Below are positions 24,693 to 35,617 of a stretch of DNA of 64,000 bases, piece after piece. This stretch comes from Rhizobacter terrae (GTDB taxonomy: Bacteria; Pseudomonadota; Gammaproteobacteria; Burkholderiales; Burkholderiaceae_C), in assembly GCF_003852895.1 (NCBI RefSeq), contig NZ_QUSW01000007.1, positions 295,411 through 359,410 on the forward strand, read 5' to 3'. The notes beneath the pieces are model-generated. The model was given only the letters and a program-made list of their open reading frames with translations, made no database searches and had not been told where the DNA came from. Position numbers and translations under genes: made by a program. Each line of letters begins with the position of its first letter. Position 1 is the stretch's first letter.

Positions 24693-26788
24693 AAGCTCCC
24701 AGCATGACCGAGGGCGTGGCGCTGGCCGGCATCGAGTTTGCAGCCGGGCTGATCGACGGCATGCTCGACGCCGTCTGGCTCATCGATGCGGCCAACTTGC
24801 GCGTGGTGGCGGCCAATGCCGCGGCCGGTGCGCTGATGGGTGCGGATGCATCCTCGCTGTGCGGGCGCGAGATCGTGGAGCTGTGCGCCACGCCTGAAGA
24901 CCTGTTCTTCTGGGGCGAAGCCGCGTCCGGCCTCACGCAGGAGATCGAGTCCGAGACCTGGCTGCGCCGCTTCGACGGCATCACCATCCCGGTCAAGCGC
25001 CGCATCAGCCGCGTGAGCATGGGCCCGGCGCACGACCTCTTCGTCGTGGTACTGCACGATTCCAGCGAACGCCGCCGCGTGGAGGACGAGCTGGAAGAGC
25101 GCATCGAGGAACTGGCCGCGACGCTCGAATCCACCGCCGATGGGGTGCTGGTCACCGACATCGCCGGCAACATCCGCTCCTTCAACCAGACCTTCGCCGC
25201 GCTGTGGGGCCTGCCGCCCGAACTGCTGCGCCGCCGCGACGACGACGCGATCATGGACGCGATGGCGCGCGCCGTGACCGACCCCTCGGCCTACATGCAC
25301 CGCGTCGCCGCCAACGAGGACACCGAGGTCCGCGAGGTGGTGGACACCGTCACCCTGCTGTCGGGCCGCGTGCTGCAGCGGGTGATGCTGCCGCAGATGA
25401 GCCATGGCCGCGTGGTCGGGCGGGTGCACTCCTACCGCGACATCAGCGAGCGGCTGGAGGCCATCCACCGCATCGAGACGCTGTCGAGCACCGACGCGCT
25501 GACAGGGCTGCCCAACCGCCGCGTGCTGGCCGACCGCGTGGACTTCTCCATCGCGATGGCGCAGCGCGAAGGCACGCCGTTCGCGCTGCTGTTCGCCAAC
25601 CTCGACCGCTTCAAGCACGTCAACGACACCCTGGGCCACGAGTTCGGCGACCGCGTGCTGATGGAGGTGGCCGAGCGCCTGAAGGCCTGCCTGCGCCAGG
25701 TCGACACCGTGACGCGCCTGGGCGGCGACGAATTCGTGATGCTGGTCCACCAGGCCGATGCGCTGGGCGCGGAGTCCGCCGCACGCCGCATCCTGGAGGC
25801 CATGCACAGGCCCTTCACCCACGGCGGCATGAGCTTCGTGGTGACCTGCAGCCTGGGCATCGTGCTGTACCCGCGCGACGGCGCCGGACTGGACGAACTC
25901 GTGCGCCGCGCCGATGACGCGATGCAGGAGGTCAAGTCTGCCGGCCGCGCCAGCTACCGCTTCCACCGCAGCTGCGAGGTGCCCGGCCAGGATGGCGGGC
26001 CGCGCAGCCGCCTGCGCCTGGACAACGCCATGCGCCAGGCGCTGGTGGAAGGGCACTTCCGCCTGCACTACCAGCCGCAGGTGGACATGAACACCGGCAA
26101 GGTGCTGGGCGCGGAGGCGCTGATCCGCTGGCACGACCCGGAGCTGGGCAACATCTCGCCCGGCGAATTCATTCCCGTGGCCGAGCAGAGCGGCTTCATC
26201 GTTCCCATCGGCGACTGGGTGCTGCGCCAAGCCGTCCACCAGGCGGCGCAGTGGTACCGCCAAGGCCGTGGCCTGGTGGTGTCCATCAACGTGTCGGCGG
26301 TGCAGTTCCACCGCGCGGGCTTCGTGGACCGCGTGGCCTCGGCGCTGCACGCCGCCGGCCTGCCGGCCGGAATGCTGGAGCTGGAACTCACCGAATCCAT
26401 CCTCATCCAGGACGCGCAAGAGGCCCTGCTGCGATTGCAGGCATTGAGCGACCTGGGCGTGAAGCTGGCCATCGACGACTTCGGCACGGGCTACTCCAGC
26501 CTGGGCTACCTCAAGCGCTTTCCCATCGACCGGCTGAAGATCGACCGCAGCTTCGTGCGCGGCCTGCCCGGCGACGAGAGCGACGTGGGCATCGTCAACG
26601 CCATCGTGAATCTCGGGCGCGCACTGCACCTGGAGATCGTGGCCGAAGGCGTGGAGACCGAGGACCAGCGCCAGTTCCTCATGCGCACCGGCTGCGAGCA
26701 ATACCAGGGCTTCCTCTTCGCCCCGGCGCTGGACAGCCGCAGCTTCGAAGCCAAGCTCGATCCTGAGAATCCGCCGGCTGGCTTGTAA
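24689..26788 (+). CDS. PAS-PAS-GGDEF-EAL cyclic-di-GMP enzyme
   Basis: A 699-aa cytosolic protein. Two PAS-like modules (about 10-130 and 135-255) precede a GGDEF domain with canonical G345-G346-D347-E348-F349 and an EAL domain with E476-A477-L478. EAL metal and catalytic residues look complete: NVS, ELTES, IDDFGTGYSS, LKID and AEGVET. In GGDEF the first metal-binding position, normally Asp in DLDRFK, is N304 (ANLDRFK), so cyclase activity may be reduced or absent. No membrane segment. Likely net activity: phosphodiesterase regulated by PAS and perhaps GTP. Confidence 0.93.
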   Translation: MKAPSMTEGVALAGIEFAAGLIDGMLDAVWLIDAANLRVVAANAAAGALMGADASSLCGREIVELCATPEDLFFWGEAASGLTQEIESETWLRRFDGITIPVKRRISRVSMGPAHDLFVVVLHDSSERRRVEDELEERIEELAATLESTADGVLVTDIAGNIRSFNQTFAALWGLPPELLRRRDDDAIMDAMARAVTDPSAYMHRVAANEDTEVREVVDTVTLLSGRVLQRVMLPQMSHGRVVGRVHSYRDISERLEAIHRIETLSSTDALTGLPNRRVLADRVDFSIAMAQREGTPFALLFANLDRFKHVNDTLGHEFGDRVLMEVAERLKACLRQVDTVTRLGGDEFVMLVHQADALGAESAARRILEAMHRPFTHGGMSFVVTCSLGIVLYPRDGAGLDELVRRADDAMQEVKSAGRASYRFHRSCEVPGQDGGPRSRLRLDNAMRQALVEGHFRLHYQPQVDMNTGKVLGAEALIRWHDPELGNISPGEFIPVAEQSGFIVPIGDWVLRQAVHQAAQWYRQGRGLVVSINVSAVQFHRAGFVDRVASALHAAGLPAGMLELELTESILIQDAQEALLRLQALSDLGVKLAIDDFGTGYSSLGYLKRFPIDRLKIDRSFVRGLPGDESDVGIVNAIVNLGRALHLEIVAEGVETEDQRQFLMRTGCEQYQGFLFAPALDSRSFEAKLDPENPPAGL

Positions 26789-26812
26789 GCCTGCAAAGCC
26801 TGCAGTAGTACC

Positions 26813-26865
26813 GGAAAGTTGGCGCTTTCCCTGGGTTTGACAACCGCACAGCGGCCTGAAGATTC
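26813..26865 (+). promoter_or_regulatory. Hairpin and possible promoter before the EAL-REC gene
   Basis: GGAAAG-TTGGCG-CTTTCC (26813-26830) is a perfect six-base-pair hairpin, followed by a consensus -35 TTGACA (26837-26842) and a poor -10 AGATTC (26860-26865) at 17-bp spacing. The 142-bp gap is the only sizeable break within the signalling cluster, so a second promoter is plausible but weakly supported. Confidence 0.35.
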
Positions 26866-26930
26866 GGGCGTTCACCTGCTGACATCGATAACGGCGGGGA
26901 ATGCGGGAATCAGCTCAGGGAGCTTGCTGT

Positions 26931-28529
26931 ATGTCGACTGTTGTGGCGCCGGTAACGGCCGCGACGGATGTGCGCCACGCACTTGCCGCGGGCCAGTTCG
27001 GGCTGGTTTTCCAGCCGCAGATCCATCTGGCCACCGGCCAGGTCGTGGGCTTCGAGGCCCTGTTGCGATGGCATCACCCACAACGCGGCGTCCTGGCGCC
27101 TTCGGAATTCCTCCCCGACATTGAACGCTGCGGTCTGGCCGCAGACGTCGCGCGCTGGGTGATCGAGCAAGGCGTGCTGCAGCTGCGCGCCTGGGAGGAC
27201 CTCGGGCATCGAGGCCTGCAGATGGCGGTGAACGTTCCCGTGAGCGTCTTCAACGACGATGGCATCACGGTGCTCCTGCAGGACCTCCTGGCGCGCCATG
27301 AAATCTCGGGCAACCAGATCGAGCTGGAATTGACCGAGCGCACGCTGACCGATGCGCTGCCCGCCGTCGTGCAGAACCTGCAGGCGCTGCGCCGCCAGGG
27401 CATTGCCGTGGCGATCGACGATTTCGGCACCGGCTATTCCAACCTGCGCCAGCTGGCGGGGCTGCCGCTGGACTGCCTGAAGATCGACCTGAGCATCGTG
27501 CAGGGCGTGGTGACCGACCCGTCGGACGCGATGGTGGCGCGCATGACCTGCGAGATCGCACGTGCGCTCAAGCTGCGCATCGTGGTCGAGGGCGTCGAGA
27601 CCGAGGGGCAGCTGCAGTTCTTCTCCAACCTGCGCTGTGAACTGGCACAGGGCTTCTTCTTCGCGCGACCGATGGAGGCCGCGGACACCATGGCCATGCT
27701 CGCCTCGGGCCGTGCCTTCGCGCCGGCGGCGCCCCAGCTGGCGGTCGGCGAGCGGCACCTGCTGCTGCTGGACGACGAGCCCAACATCCTGCGCTCGCTG
27801 CGCCGTGTCTTCCGCGGCCAGCCCTGGACGGTGCACGTCGCCCACACGCCCGACGAGGCCTTCGAGCTGCTGGCACGGCATCCGGTGGGCGTGGTCATGT
27901 CCGACCAGCGCATGCCGCTGATGCGCGGCACCGACTTCCTTGCGAAGGTCAAGCGCCTGTACCCCGACACGGTGCGCATCGTGCTGTCGGGCTACACCGA
28001 GCTGCAGTCGGTGACCGAAGCCATCAACGAAGGCGCGATCTACAAGTTCCTCACCAAGCCGTGGAACGACACGCAGCTCAACGAGGAGATCGAGCAGGCC
28101 TTCCGCCAGTTCGAGATGGTGGCCGACACCCAGCGGCTGCAGCGGCGCCTGCGCGAGATCAACAAGCAGCTGGAAAGCCGCCTGCTGCAGAACGAGGAAC
28201 GCCTGCAGCGCGAAGAGGCGGCGCTGGACGTGACGCACGAGGCGCTGGGCGTGGTGCCGGTGCCCATCCTCGGCGTCGATGCGAACGGAATGATCGCCAT
28301 CAGCAACGCCGCTGCCGACATGCTGCTGGGCGGTGGCGTGTCGCTGGTGGGCGAGCACGTCGGCGACGTGCTGCCCGAGCACGGCGACAGCAGGTTCGAC
28401 AGCCTGCACCACGGCACGCGCCAGGTGCGCATTGCCGGCACGACCTATGAAGTTCGGTGCAACGACCTGGGCGCGGCCTCGCGCGGGATGGGCACCGTCA
28501 TCACATTGATCCAGGGAGCCAATGCATGA
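26931..28529 (+). CDS. EAL-REC-PAS response regulator
   Basis: A 532-aa protein with unusual order: EAL domain first (E42-A43-L44, then IDDFGTGYSN and VEGVET), receiver domain second (D281/D282 acidic pair, phospho-acceptor D325 in MSDQRMP, and FLTKPW), then a coiled segment and a PAS-like C-terminus (about 430-530). The EAL domain has ELTER and LKIDLSIV, close to active enzymes. Phosphorylation probably tunes the phosphodiesterase or its partners. The stop overlaps the HDOD gene start (ATGA at 28526-28529). No DNA-binding domain. Confidence 0.92.
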   Translation: MSTVVAPVTAATDVRHALAAGQFGLVFQPQIHLATGQVVGFEALLRWHHPQRGVLAPSEFLPDIERCGLAADVARWVIEQGVLQLRAWEDLGHRGLQMAVNVPVSVFNDDGITVLLQDLLARHEISGNQIELELTERTLTDALPAVVQNLQALRRQGIAVAIDDFGTGYSNLRQLAGLPLDCLKIDLSIVQGVVTDPSDAMVARMTCEIARALKLRIVVEGVETEGQLQFFSNLRCELAQGFFFARPMEAADTMAMLASGRAFAPAAPQLAVGERHLLLLDDEPNILRSLRRVFRGQPWTVHVAHTPDEAFELLARHPVGVVMSDQRMPLMRGTDFLAKVKRLYPDTVRIVLSGYTELQSVTEAINEGAIYKFLTKPWNDTQLNEEIEQAFRQFEMVADTQRLQRRLREINKQLESRLLQNEERLQREEAALDVTHEALGVVPVPILGVDANGMIAISNAAADMLLGGGVSLVGEHVGDVLPEHGDSRFDSLHHGTRQVRIAGTTYEVRCNDLGAASRGMGTVITLIQGANA

Positions 28530-29335
28530 ACGTAGCCACCTCGGCGAGCAGCCGAACCAAGAGGCCTGTGCTGCCGCCACCGTTTCCGGCGGTGGCGGTG
28601 CAATTGATCCAGCAGATGCAGGACCCCGACGCCTCGGCGGCGGACGTGGGCCGGCTGATCGAGCTCGACCCTTCGCTCACCGCGTCGCTGCTGCGCCTGG
28701 TCAATTCGCCGTTCTTTGGCATGCGGCGGCAGATTGCCGGCGTCTCCGAAGCGGTCACGGTGCTGGGCATGAGCGCGGTGCGGCGCATGGTGATGTCGGT
28801 GGCGGTGGTCACGCCGCTGCGCAAGCCGGAGATCGACCCGGCCTTTGCGAAGTCGCAGTGGCACCACACGGTGAGCTGCGCCGCCATCGCGCGCCGTCTC
28901 ATTGCCGACGATGCAGCCGCCGCCGAACTGGCCTTCACGGCGGGCCTGCTGCACGACATCGGCCAGGTGCACCTGATGCAGCTGCATGGCCCGGCCTATG
29001 CGGCGCTGCATGCGGAGTCGCCCGATACCGACTGGCGCGGCATCGAGGCCGAGCGCTTCGGCCAGCCGCACGACTGGCTCGGTGCCGACCTGCTCGAAGC
29101 CTGGGGCCTGCCGCAGGTGATTGCCGATGCTGCACGCCTGCACCATGCGGCGCCTCCGCTGACCCACCTGACGCTGGTGCAGCAGGCGGTGTGCGTGGCC
29201 AATCGCCTGGCCGGCACGCCGGCCGAAGCGGCGCAGGCGGCGGTGATGTCGCCCAAGTCGCTCGTGCCGGTGAAGCAGGCCGTGGAAGAAGCCCGCGCTG
29301 AGATCGACACGATGGCCAGCCTGCTCAACGCCTAG
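28526..29335 (+). CDS. HDOD domain protein
   Basis: A 269-aa protein. The HDOD region runs from LPPPFPAVAVQLIQQMQDPD through LVNSPFFGMRRQI to TAGLLHDIGQVHLMQ. HDOD proteins relate to HD hydrolases but mostly act as protein-interaction modules in signalling; catalytic activity is generally not shown. It lies between the EAL-REC regulator and the GAF kinase, eight bp before the latter, so it may be a scaffold or adaptor for the cluster. Confidence 0.92.
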   Translation: MNVATSASSRTKRPVLPPPFPAVAVQLIQQMQDPDASAADVGRLIELDPSLTASLLRLVNSPFFGMRRQIAGVSEAVTVLGMSAVRRMVMSVAVVTPLRKPEIDPAFAKSQWHHTVSCAAIARRLIADDAAAAELAFTAGLLHDIGQVHLMQLHGPAYAALHAESPDTDWRGIEAERFGQPHDWLGADLLEAWGLPQVIADAARLHHAAPPLTHLTLVQQAVCVANRLAGTPAEAAQAAVMSPKSLVPVKQAVEEARAEIDTMASLLNA

Positions 29336-29343
29336 GACGACGC

Positions 29344-30717
29344 ATGGACGCCAACACCGGAGCCGCCTTGTCGCTCGTCGAGGAGCTGCACGAACTCAGC
29401 CGCGAGTCCGACGGCGACAGCCAGTCGCTGCAGGCCATGCTCAGCCACATCGTGCGCGGCTTCGGCGCGCAAAGCGGCAGCCTGGCGGTCGTCGATCGCC
29501 TGGAGCCCTCGCAGATGCGCATCGTGGCCGGCATCGACCTGCCCGAAGGCGTGATCGGCCAGACGGTCGCCCTGGGCACCGGCGTGCTGGGCAAGGTCGC
29601 GCAAAGCGGCGAACCCATGCTCATCAACGGCGAGCTGCGCCGGGCCGACAGCGACGGCAGCACGCCGCGCGCGCAGGGACGCCCGCGCTCGGCCATCTGC
29701 TGGCCGCTGGCCATCAAGAACCGCCGCATCGGCGCCTTGTCCATGAACCGCCTGGGCGAAGACAACCCCTTCACCGCCGACGACGTGGTGCGCGGACGCT
29801 CGCTGGTCACGCTGGTGGCGCTGGTGGTGGACAACGCCAACCTGCACAGCGAGCAGATGGAGCGCATCGAGCGGCTGTCGCAGCTCAACGAAGAGATGCG
29901 CACGATGAACGAGCGGCTGCAGACGACGCAGCAGGCCCTGCTGCAGTCCGAGAAGATGGCCTCCATCGGCCAGCTCGCCGCGGGCGTGGCGCACGAGATC
30001 AACAACCCGGTGGGCTATGTCTACTCCAACATCAGCACGCTGCAGGGCTACGTGCAGGAGCTGCTTCGCGTGGTGCGCCACCTCAGTGGCAAGGACAGCG
30101 GGCCTGCGCCGCAATGCGACGTCGACTTCCTGGAAGAAGACATTCCGCAGCTGGTGAGCGAGACGCGCGAAGGCCTGGACCGCGTCAAGAAGATCGTGCA
30201 GGACCTCAAGGATTTCTCGCGCATCGACAAGAGCGACGACTGGGAAGACGCGAACCTCGTCAAGGGCCTGGAGAGCACGCTGAACATCGTGCAGAACGAG
30301 ATCAAGTACAAGGCCTCGGTCGTGAAGGAGCTGGTGCCTCTTCCCGACGTGCCCTGCCTGCCCACGCAGCTCAACCAGGTCTTCATGAACCTGCTGGTGA
30401 ATGCGGCGCAGGCGATTCCGGCCAAGGGCACCATCACCCTGCGCTCGGGCTTCGATGCCTCGCAGGTGTGGGTGGAGGTGGCCGATGACGGCTGCGGCAT
30501 GCCCCCGGAAGTGCAGGCACGCATCTTCGAGCCGTTCTACACCACCAAGCCGGTGGGCAAGGGCACGGGGCTCGGGCTGTCGGTGTCGTACTCCATCGTG
30601 CGCAAGCACAACGGCAAGATCGTGCTCAAGAGCGCTGCCGGCCAGGGCACCAGCTTTCGCGTCGTGCTTCCGCGCGTGAGGGAAGGGCAGTTGCGAGAGG
30701 AGGCCCTCCATGGCTGA
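29344..30717 (+). CDS. GAF-domain sensor histidine kinase
   Basis: A 457-aa cytosolic kinase: GAF domain at about 20-170, coiled coil at about 178-205, HisKA with phospho-acceptor H217 in GVAHEINNP, and HATPase with NLLVNAAQAI, DDGCGM and GKGTGLGLSVSY. It is closely similar in its kinase part to the second kinase of the cluster (32618). Its stop overlaps the next receiver-domain gene by eight bases. Likely phosphorylates one or more of the three receiver domains here. Confidence 0.93.
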   Translation: MDANTGAALSLVEELHELSRESDGDSQSLQAMLSHIVRGFGAQSGSLAVVDRLEPSQMRIVAGIDLPEGVIGQTVALGTGVLGKVAQSGEPMLINGELRRADSDGSTPRAQGRPRSAICWPLAIKNRRIGALSMNRLGEDNPFTADDVVRGRSLVTLVALVVDNANLHSEQMERIERLSQLNEEMRTMNERLQTTQQALLQSEKMASIGQLAAGVAHEINNPVGYVYSNISTLQGYVQELLRVVRHLSGKDSGPAPQCDVDFLEEDIPQLVSETREGLDRVKKIVQDLKDFSRIDKSDDWEDANLVKGLESTLNIVQNEIKYKASVVKELVPLPDVPCLPTQLNQVFMNLLVNAAQAIPAKGTITLRSGFDASQVWVEVADDGCGMPPEVQARIFEPFYTTKPVGKGTGLGLSVSYSIVRKHNGKIVLKSAAGQGTSFRVVLPRVREGQLREEALHG

Positions 30718-32014
30718 TGCCATCGGGGCGGGCTTCTCGGTGCTCGCCGTCGACGACGAACCCAACATCGTGTCGGCGCTGCGCCGCACGCTGCGCTCGC
30801 GCGGCTTCACGGTGCACACGGCGCTGGGCGGCGCCGAAGGGCTGCAACTGCTCGAATCGCAGAGCGTGGACGTCATCATCTCCGACATGCGCATGCCCGA
30901 GATGACCGGCGCGCAGTTCCTGCAGGCCGCACGCGCCAAGCTGCCCGAGGCGGTGCGCATCCTGCTCACTGGCTACGCGGACATCACCTCCACCATCGAG
31001 GCGGTGAACCACGGAGAGATCTTCCGCTACCTGTCCAAGCCCTGGGAAGACGAGGTGCTGCTGTCGGTGGTGAACGACGGCCTGGAGCGCAAGCGCCTGG
31101 CCCGCGAGCGCGACCAGCTGCTCGCGCTGACGAAGGAACAGAACGCGCAGCTGCAGCGCCACGCCGAGGAGCTGGAGCTGAAGGTGCAGGAGCGCACGCA
31201 GGACCTGCAGAAGGCCAGCGACGAGATCAAGGTGGCGCATGGGCGCATCAGCGCCGATTTCCAGGGCACGGTCAAGGTGCTGTCCACCATCCTCGAACAG
31301 CGGCCGGGCCTGACCGGTGGCGTCTCGCGCCGGGTGGCCGAGAAGGTCAAGAACCTCGGGCCGCGGGTGGGCCTGTGCAACGAGGAGCTGCAGGACACCA
31401 TCTATGCCGCGCTGCTCGAAGACCTGGGCAAGCTCACCTTCTCCGAGCAATGGCTGACCACGCCGCTGCACGCGCTCAACACCCGCGACCGCGACGAGTT
31501 CATGAAGCATCCGCTGCATGCGGATGGCTACCTCATGTCGCTGCAGTCGCTGCGCGGCGCGGGCCGCGTGCTGCGCAGCCTGTACGAGCGCTGGGACGGC
31601 AAGGGCATGCCCGCACACCTCAAGGGCGATGCGATCCCGCTGGGTGCCCGCGTGCTGCGGGCCGCCAGCGAGTACGAGCGTCTGCGGGCGGGCAGCATCG
31701 AGACGCGCGCCTTCACCCACCAGGACGCCTGCAACTGGCTCAAGAACGGCAGCGAGACCCGCTTCGACCCCAAGGTGTCGGCGGCCTTCGTCGCGCTGCT
31801 GAATGAAGAGGCCAACACCGTTCCCACCAGGACGTTGCCGGTGTCCGGCCTGAAGCCGGGCATGGTGCTGGCGCAGGACCTGACCGCGGGCATCGGCGTG
31901 CTGCTGCTGTCCAAGGACCACCTGCTCGAAGAAGCCATGATCCGCCGCCTGGATGCCTTCCAGCGCCGCATCGGCAAGGACTTGCAAGTCATCGTTTATC
32001 GGAGCACCACATGA
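30710..32014 (+). CDS. Receiver-domain regulator with degenerate HD-GYP domain
   Basis: A 434-aa protein. The receiver domain is complete (D15/D16, phospho-acceptor D59 in ISDMRMP, and YLSKPW), followed by a coiled coil (about 130-180) and an HD-GYP-like domain. The catalytic HD is replaced by E237-D238 (LLEDLGK), the HHE motif by L291-Y292-E293, and GYP by GMP at 299-301. The domain is therefore probably not a phosphodiesterase and acts by binding. Overlaps its neighbours on both sides by 8 and 4 bases. Confidence 0.92.
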   Translation: MADAIGAGFSVLAVDDEPNIVSALRRTLRSRGFTVHTALGGAEGLQLLESQSVDVIISDMRMPEMTGAQFLQAARAKLPEAVRILLTGYADITSTIEAVNHGEIFRYLSKPWEDEVLLSVVNDGLERKRLARERDQLLALTKEQNAQLQRHAEELELKVQERTQDLQKASDEIKVAHGRISADFQGTVKVLSTILEQRPGLTGGVSRRVAEKVKNLGPRVGLCNEELQDTIYAALLEDLGKLTFSEQWLTTPLHALNTRDRDEFMKHPLHADGYLMSLQSLRGAGRVLRSLYERWDGKGMPAHLKGDAIPLGARVLRAASEYERLRAGSIETRAFTHQDACNWLKNGSETRFDPKVSAAFVALLNEEANTVPTRTLPVSGLKPGMVLAQDLTAGIGVLLLSKDHLLEEAMIRRLDAFQRRIGKDLQVIVYRSTT

Positions 32015-32595
32015 GCGACATCCGGATCATGCTCATCGACGACGAGCCGCACGTGCTGTCGGCCCTGCAGCGCCTGCTGCGTCAGCATCCGCCCGTGCCG
32101 GGGCAGCCCTTCGCGGTGGAGGCCTACACCTCGCCGCTGGCGGCCATCGAAGCCGCCCAGGAGCGCAGCATCGACGTGGTCATTTCGGACTACCGCATGC
32201 CCGAGCTGGACGGCGTGGAGACACTGCGGCGCATCCGCGAGCTGCAGCCACAGACGGGACGCATCCTGCTGTCGGGCTCGCGCGAGTTCGACACCGTGGT
32301 CGACGCGGTCAACGTCGCGCAGGTGGGGCGCATCGTCATCAAGCCCTGGGGCGAGGTGGAACTCGTGGCGGCCATCCGCGACGTGGTGGAGACGCGCCGC
32401 CTGCGGCTGGAGAACGCTGAACTCGCCGACGAGGTGCGTGCACAGCGCGGCCTCCTGTCGCAGCAGGATGCGGAACTGCGTCGCATCGAGAACCTGTGGC
32501 CGGGCATCACGAGGGTCGAGTGGGGCGCTGACGGCAGCATCTGCATCAGCGAGAAGGACGTGATCGATACCGGCTTCGGCCGATCGCCCGGTTGA
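32011..32595 (+). CDS. Single-domain response regulator with C-terminal coiled extension
   Basis: A 194-aa protein: receiver domain (IDDEP near residue 10, phospho-acceptor Asp in ISDYRMP, IVIKPW) and a C-terminal helical tail (about 130-194) without a DNA-binding motif. It resembles the receiver domains of the two neighbouring regulators. Start overlaps the previous stop as ATGA. Probably a phosphorelay intermediate or allosteric partner. Confidence 0.9.
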   Translation: MSDIRIMLIDDEPHVLSALQRLLRQHPPVPGQPFAVEAYTSPLAAIEAAQERSIDVVISDYRMPELDGVETLRRIRELQPQTGRILLSGSREFDTVVDAVNVAQVGRIVIKPWGEVELVAAIRDVVETRRLRLENAELADEVRAQRGLLSQQDAELRRIENLWPGITRVEWGADGSICISEKDVIDTGFGRSPG

Positions 32596-32617
32596 GCGTG
32601 GCGCGAGAGGGGTCGAG

Positions 32618-34240
<1,623 letters not shown>

Positions 34241-34247
34241 AACCCTG

Positions 34248-34273
34248 GCCGTCGCAGGAGACGGCGTTTCTTT
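34248..34273 (+). terminator. Intrinsic terminator of the signalling cluster
   Basis: GCCGTC-GCAGGA-GACGGC (34248-34265) is a perfect six-base-pair GC-rich stem followed by GTTTCTTT. It lies immediately after the last kinase gene and marks the end of the co-directional eight-gene unit. Confidence 0.8.
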
Positions 34274-34354
34274 GTACAGTGGCACCGACAGGAACCCCGA
34301 GGGGCCCGGTCCCGCACCGGAGGTGGCGTTCCTGGCCTGAAGCGACGGGGTGCC

Positions 34355-35617
34355 ATGGTTCCCATCACATCTGTGCTCGAGCGAAAGCTCTCGGACCTCC
34401 AGATTCCGCTGGCTGTTGAATTTCCATCAGGCCAGCGTGTCGGTGCGGCCGATGCCCGCGTGACGCTCAAGCTGCGCGACCTGTCGTCGCTGGCGCGCAT
34501 CGCCGCGGGGCAGGTCGGCCGCGTGGCCGAAGACCACGTGGAAGGCCGCCTGGACGTGGACGGGACCATGCGCGACGTGATGCTCATCGCCGCGCAGATG
34601 ATCGGCGCCGACCCGGTGCAGGCGCACAGCGGCGCCGCGCCGCTGCGCTGGTGGCGCGACATGATCCGCATGAGCCGCTCCAAGGTGCGCCACCGCCTGC
34701 ACATGGACGCCGAGCAGATCGCCTTCCACTACGACGTCTCCGATGATTTCTACGCGCTGTGGCTGGACCCGCGGCGGGTGTATTCCTGTGCGTACTTCGC
34801 CGACCCGGCGATGACGCTCGCCCAGGCACAGGAAGCCAAGCTGGACCACGTGTGCCGCAAGCTCATGCTGCGGCCGGGCGAGCGCTTCCTGGACATCGGC
34901 GCGGGCTGGGGCGCCTTGCTGCTGTGGGCGGCCGAGCACTATGGCGTGAAGGCGCACGGCATCACGCTCAGCAAGAACCAGTTCAACCACGTGAACCGCC
35001 TGATCGAGGAGCGTGGGCTCCAGGGCCGCGTGCGCATGGAGCTGCGCGACTACCGCGAGCTGGAGGAGGACGAGCCCTACGACAAGATCGCCTCCATCGG
35101 CATGTTCGAGCACGTGGGCCGGGCGCAGCTGCGGCCTTATTTCGACAAGATCTGGCGGCTGCTGCGTCCGGGCGGCCTGCTGATGAACCACGGCATCACC
35201 GCGGGCGGCACCGACAACACCCAGCTTGGCGCGGGCATGGGCGACTTCATCGAGCGCTACATCTTCCCCGGGGGCGAGCTGCTGCACGTGTCGCACGTGC
35301 TCAAGGTGATGAGCGAGGCGCAGCTGGAGCCGCTGGACGTGGAGAACCTGCGGCCGCACTATGCCCGCACGCTCTGGGCCTGGAGCGACAGCCTGGAAGG
35401 GCAGCTCGACCGGGCACGCGAGATCACCAGCGACCGCGTGGTGCGCGCCTATCGCCTGTACCTGGCCGGCAGCGCCATGAGCTTCGAGCGCGGCTGGATC
35501 TCGCTCAACCAGATGCTGGCATCACGGCCCAGTGGTGACCTCGCCGCCGGGACCATGCACGGGGCACAATCGGACTATCCCTTCAACCGGCGCTACATCT
35601 ACGAAAGCCCGCGATGA
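34355..35617 (+). CDS. Cyclopropane-fatty-acyl-phospholipid synthase-family methyltransferase
   Basis: A 420-aa protein. The N-terminal about 110 residues form the lipid-binding CFA-synthase-type region; the S-adenosylmethionine domain has HYDVSDDFYALWLD, YSCAYF, and the SAM-binding FLDIGAGWGALLLWAAE. It should methylate unsaturated acyl chains of phospholipids to cyclopropane or branched forms at the membrane surface. Exact product is not predictable. Its stop overlaps the DUF1840 start (ATGA at 35614-35617). Confidence 0.92.
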   Translation: MVPITSVLERKLSDLQIPLAVEFPSGQRVGAADARVTLKLRDLSSLARIAAGQVGRVAEDHVEGRLDVDGTMRDVMLIAAQMIGADPVQAHSGAAPLRWWRDMIRMSRSKVRHRLHMDAEQIAFHYDVSDDFYALWLDPRRVYSCAYFADPAMTLAQAQEAKLDHVCRKLMLRPGERFLDIGAGWGALLLWAAEHYGVKAHGITLSKNQFNHVNRLIEERGLQGRVRMELRDYRELEEDEPYDKIASIGMFEHVGRAQLRPYFDKIWRLLRPGGLLMNHGITAGGTDNTQLGAGMGDFIERYIFPGGELLHVSHVLKVMSEAQLEPLDVENLRPHYARTLWAWSDSLEGQLDRAREITSDRVVRAYRLYLAGSAMSFERGWISLNQMLASRPSGDLAAGTMHGAQSDYPFNRRYIYESPR

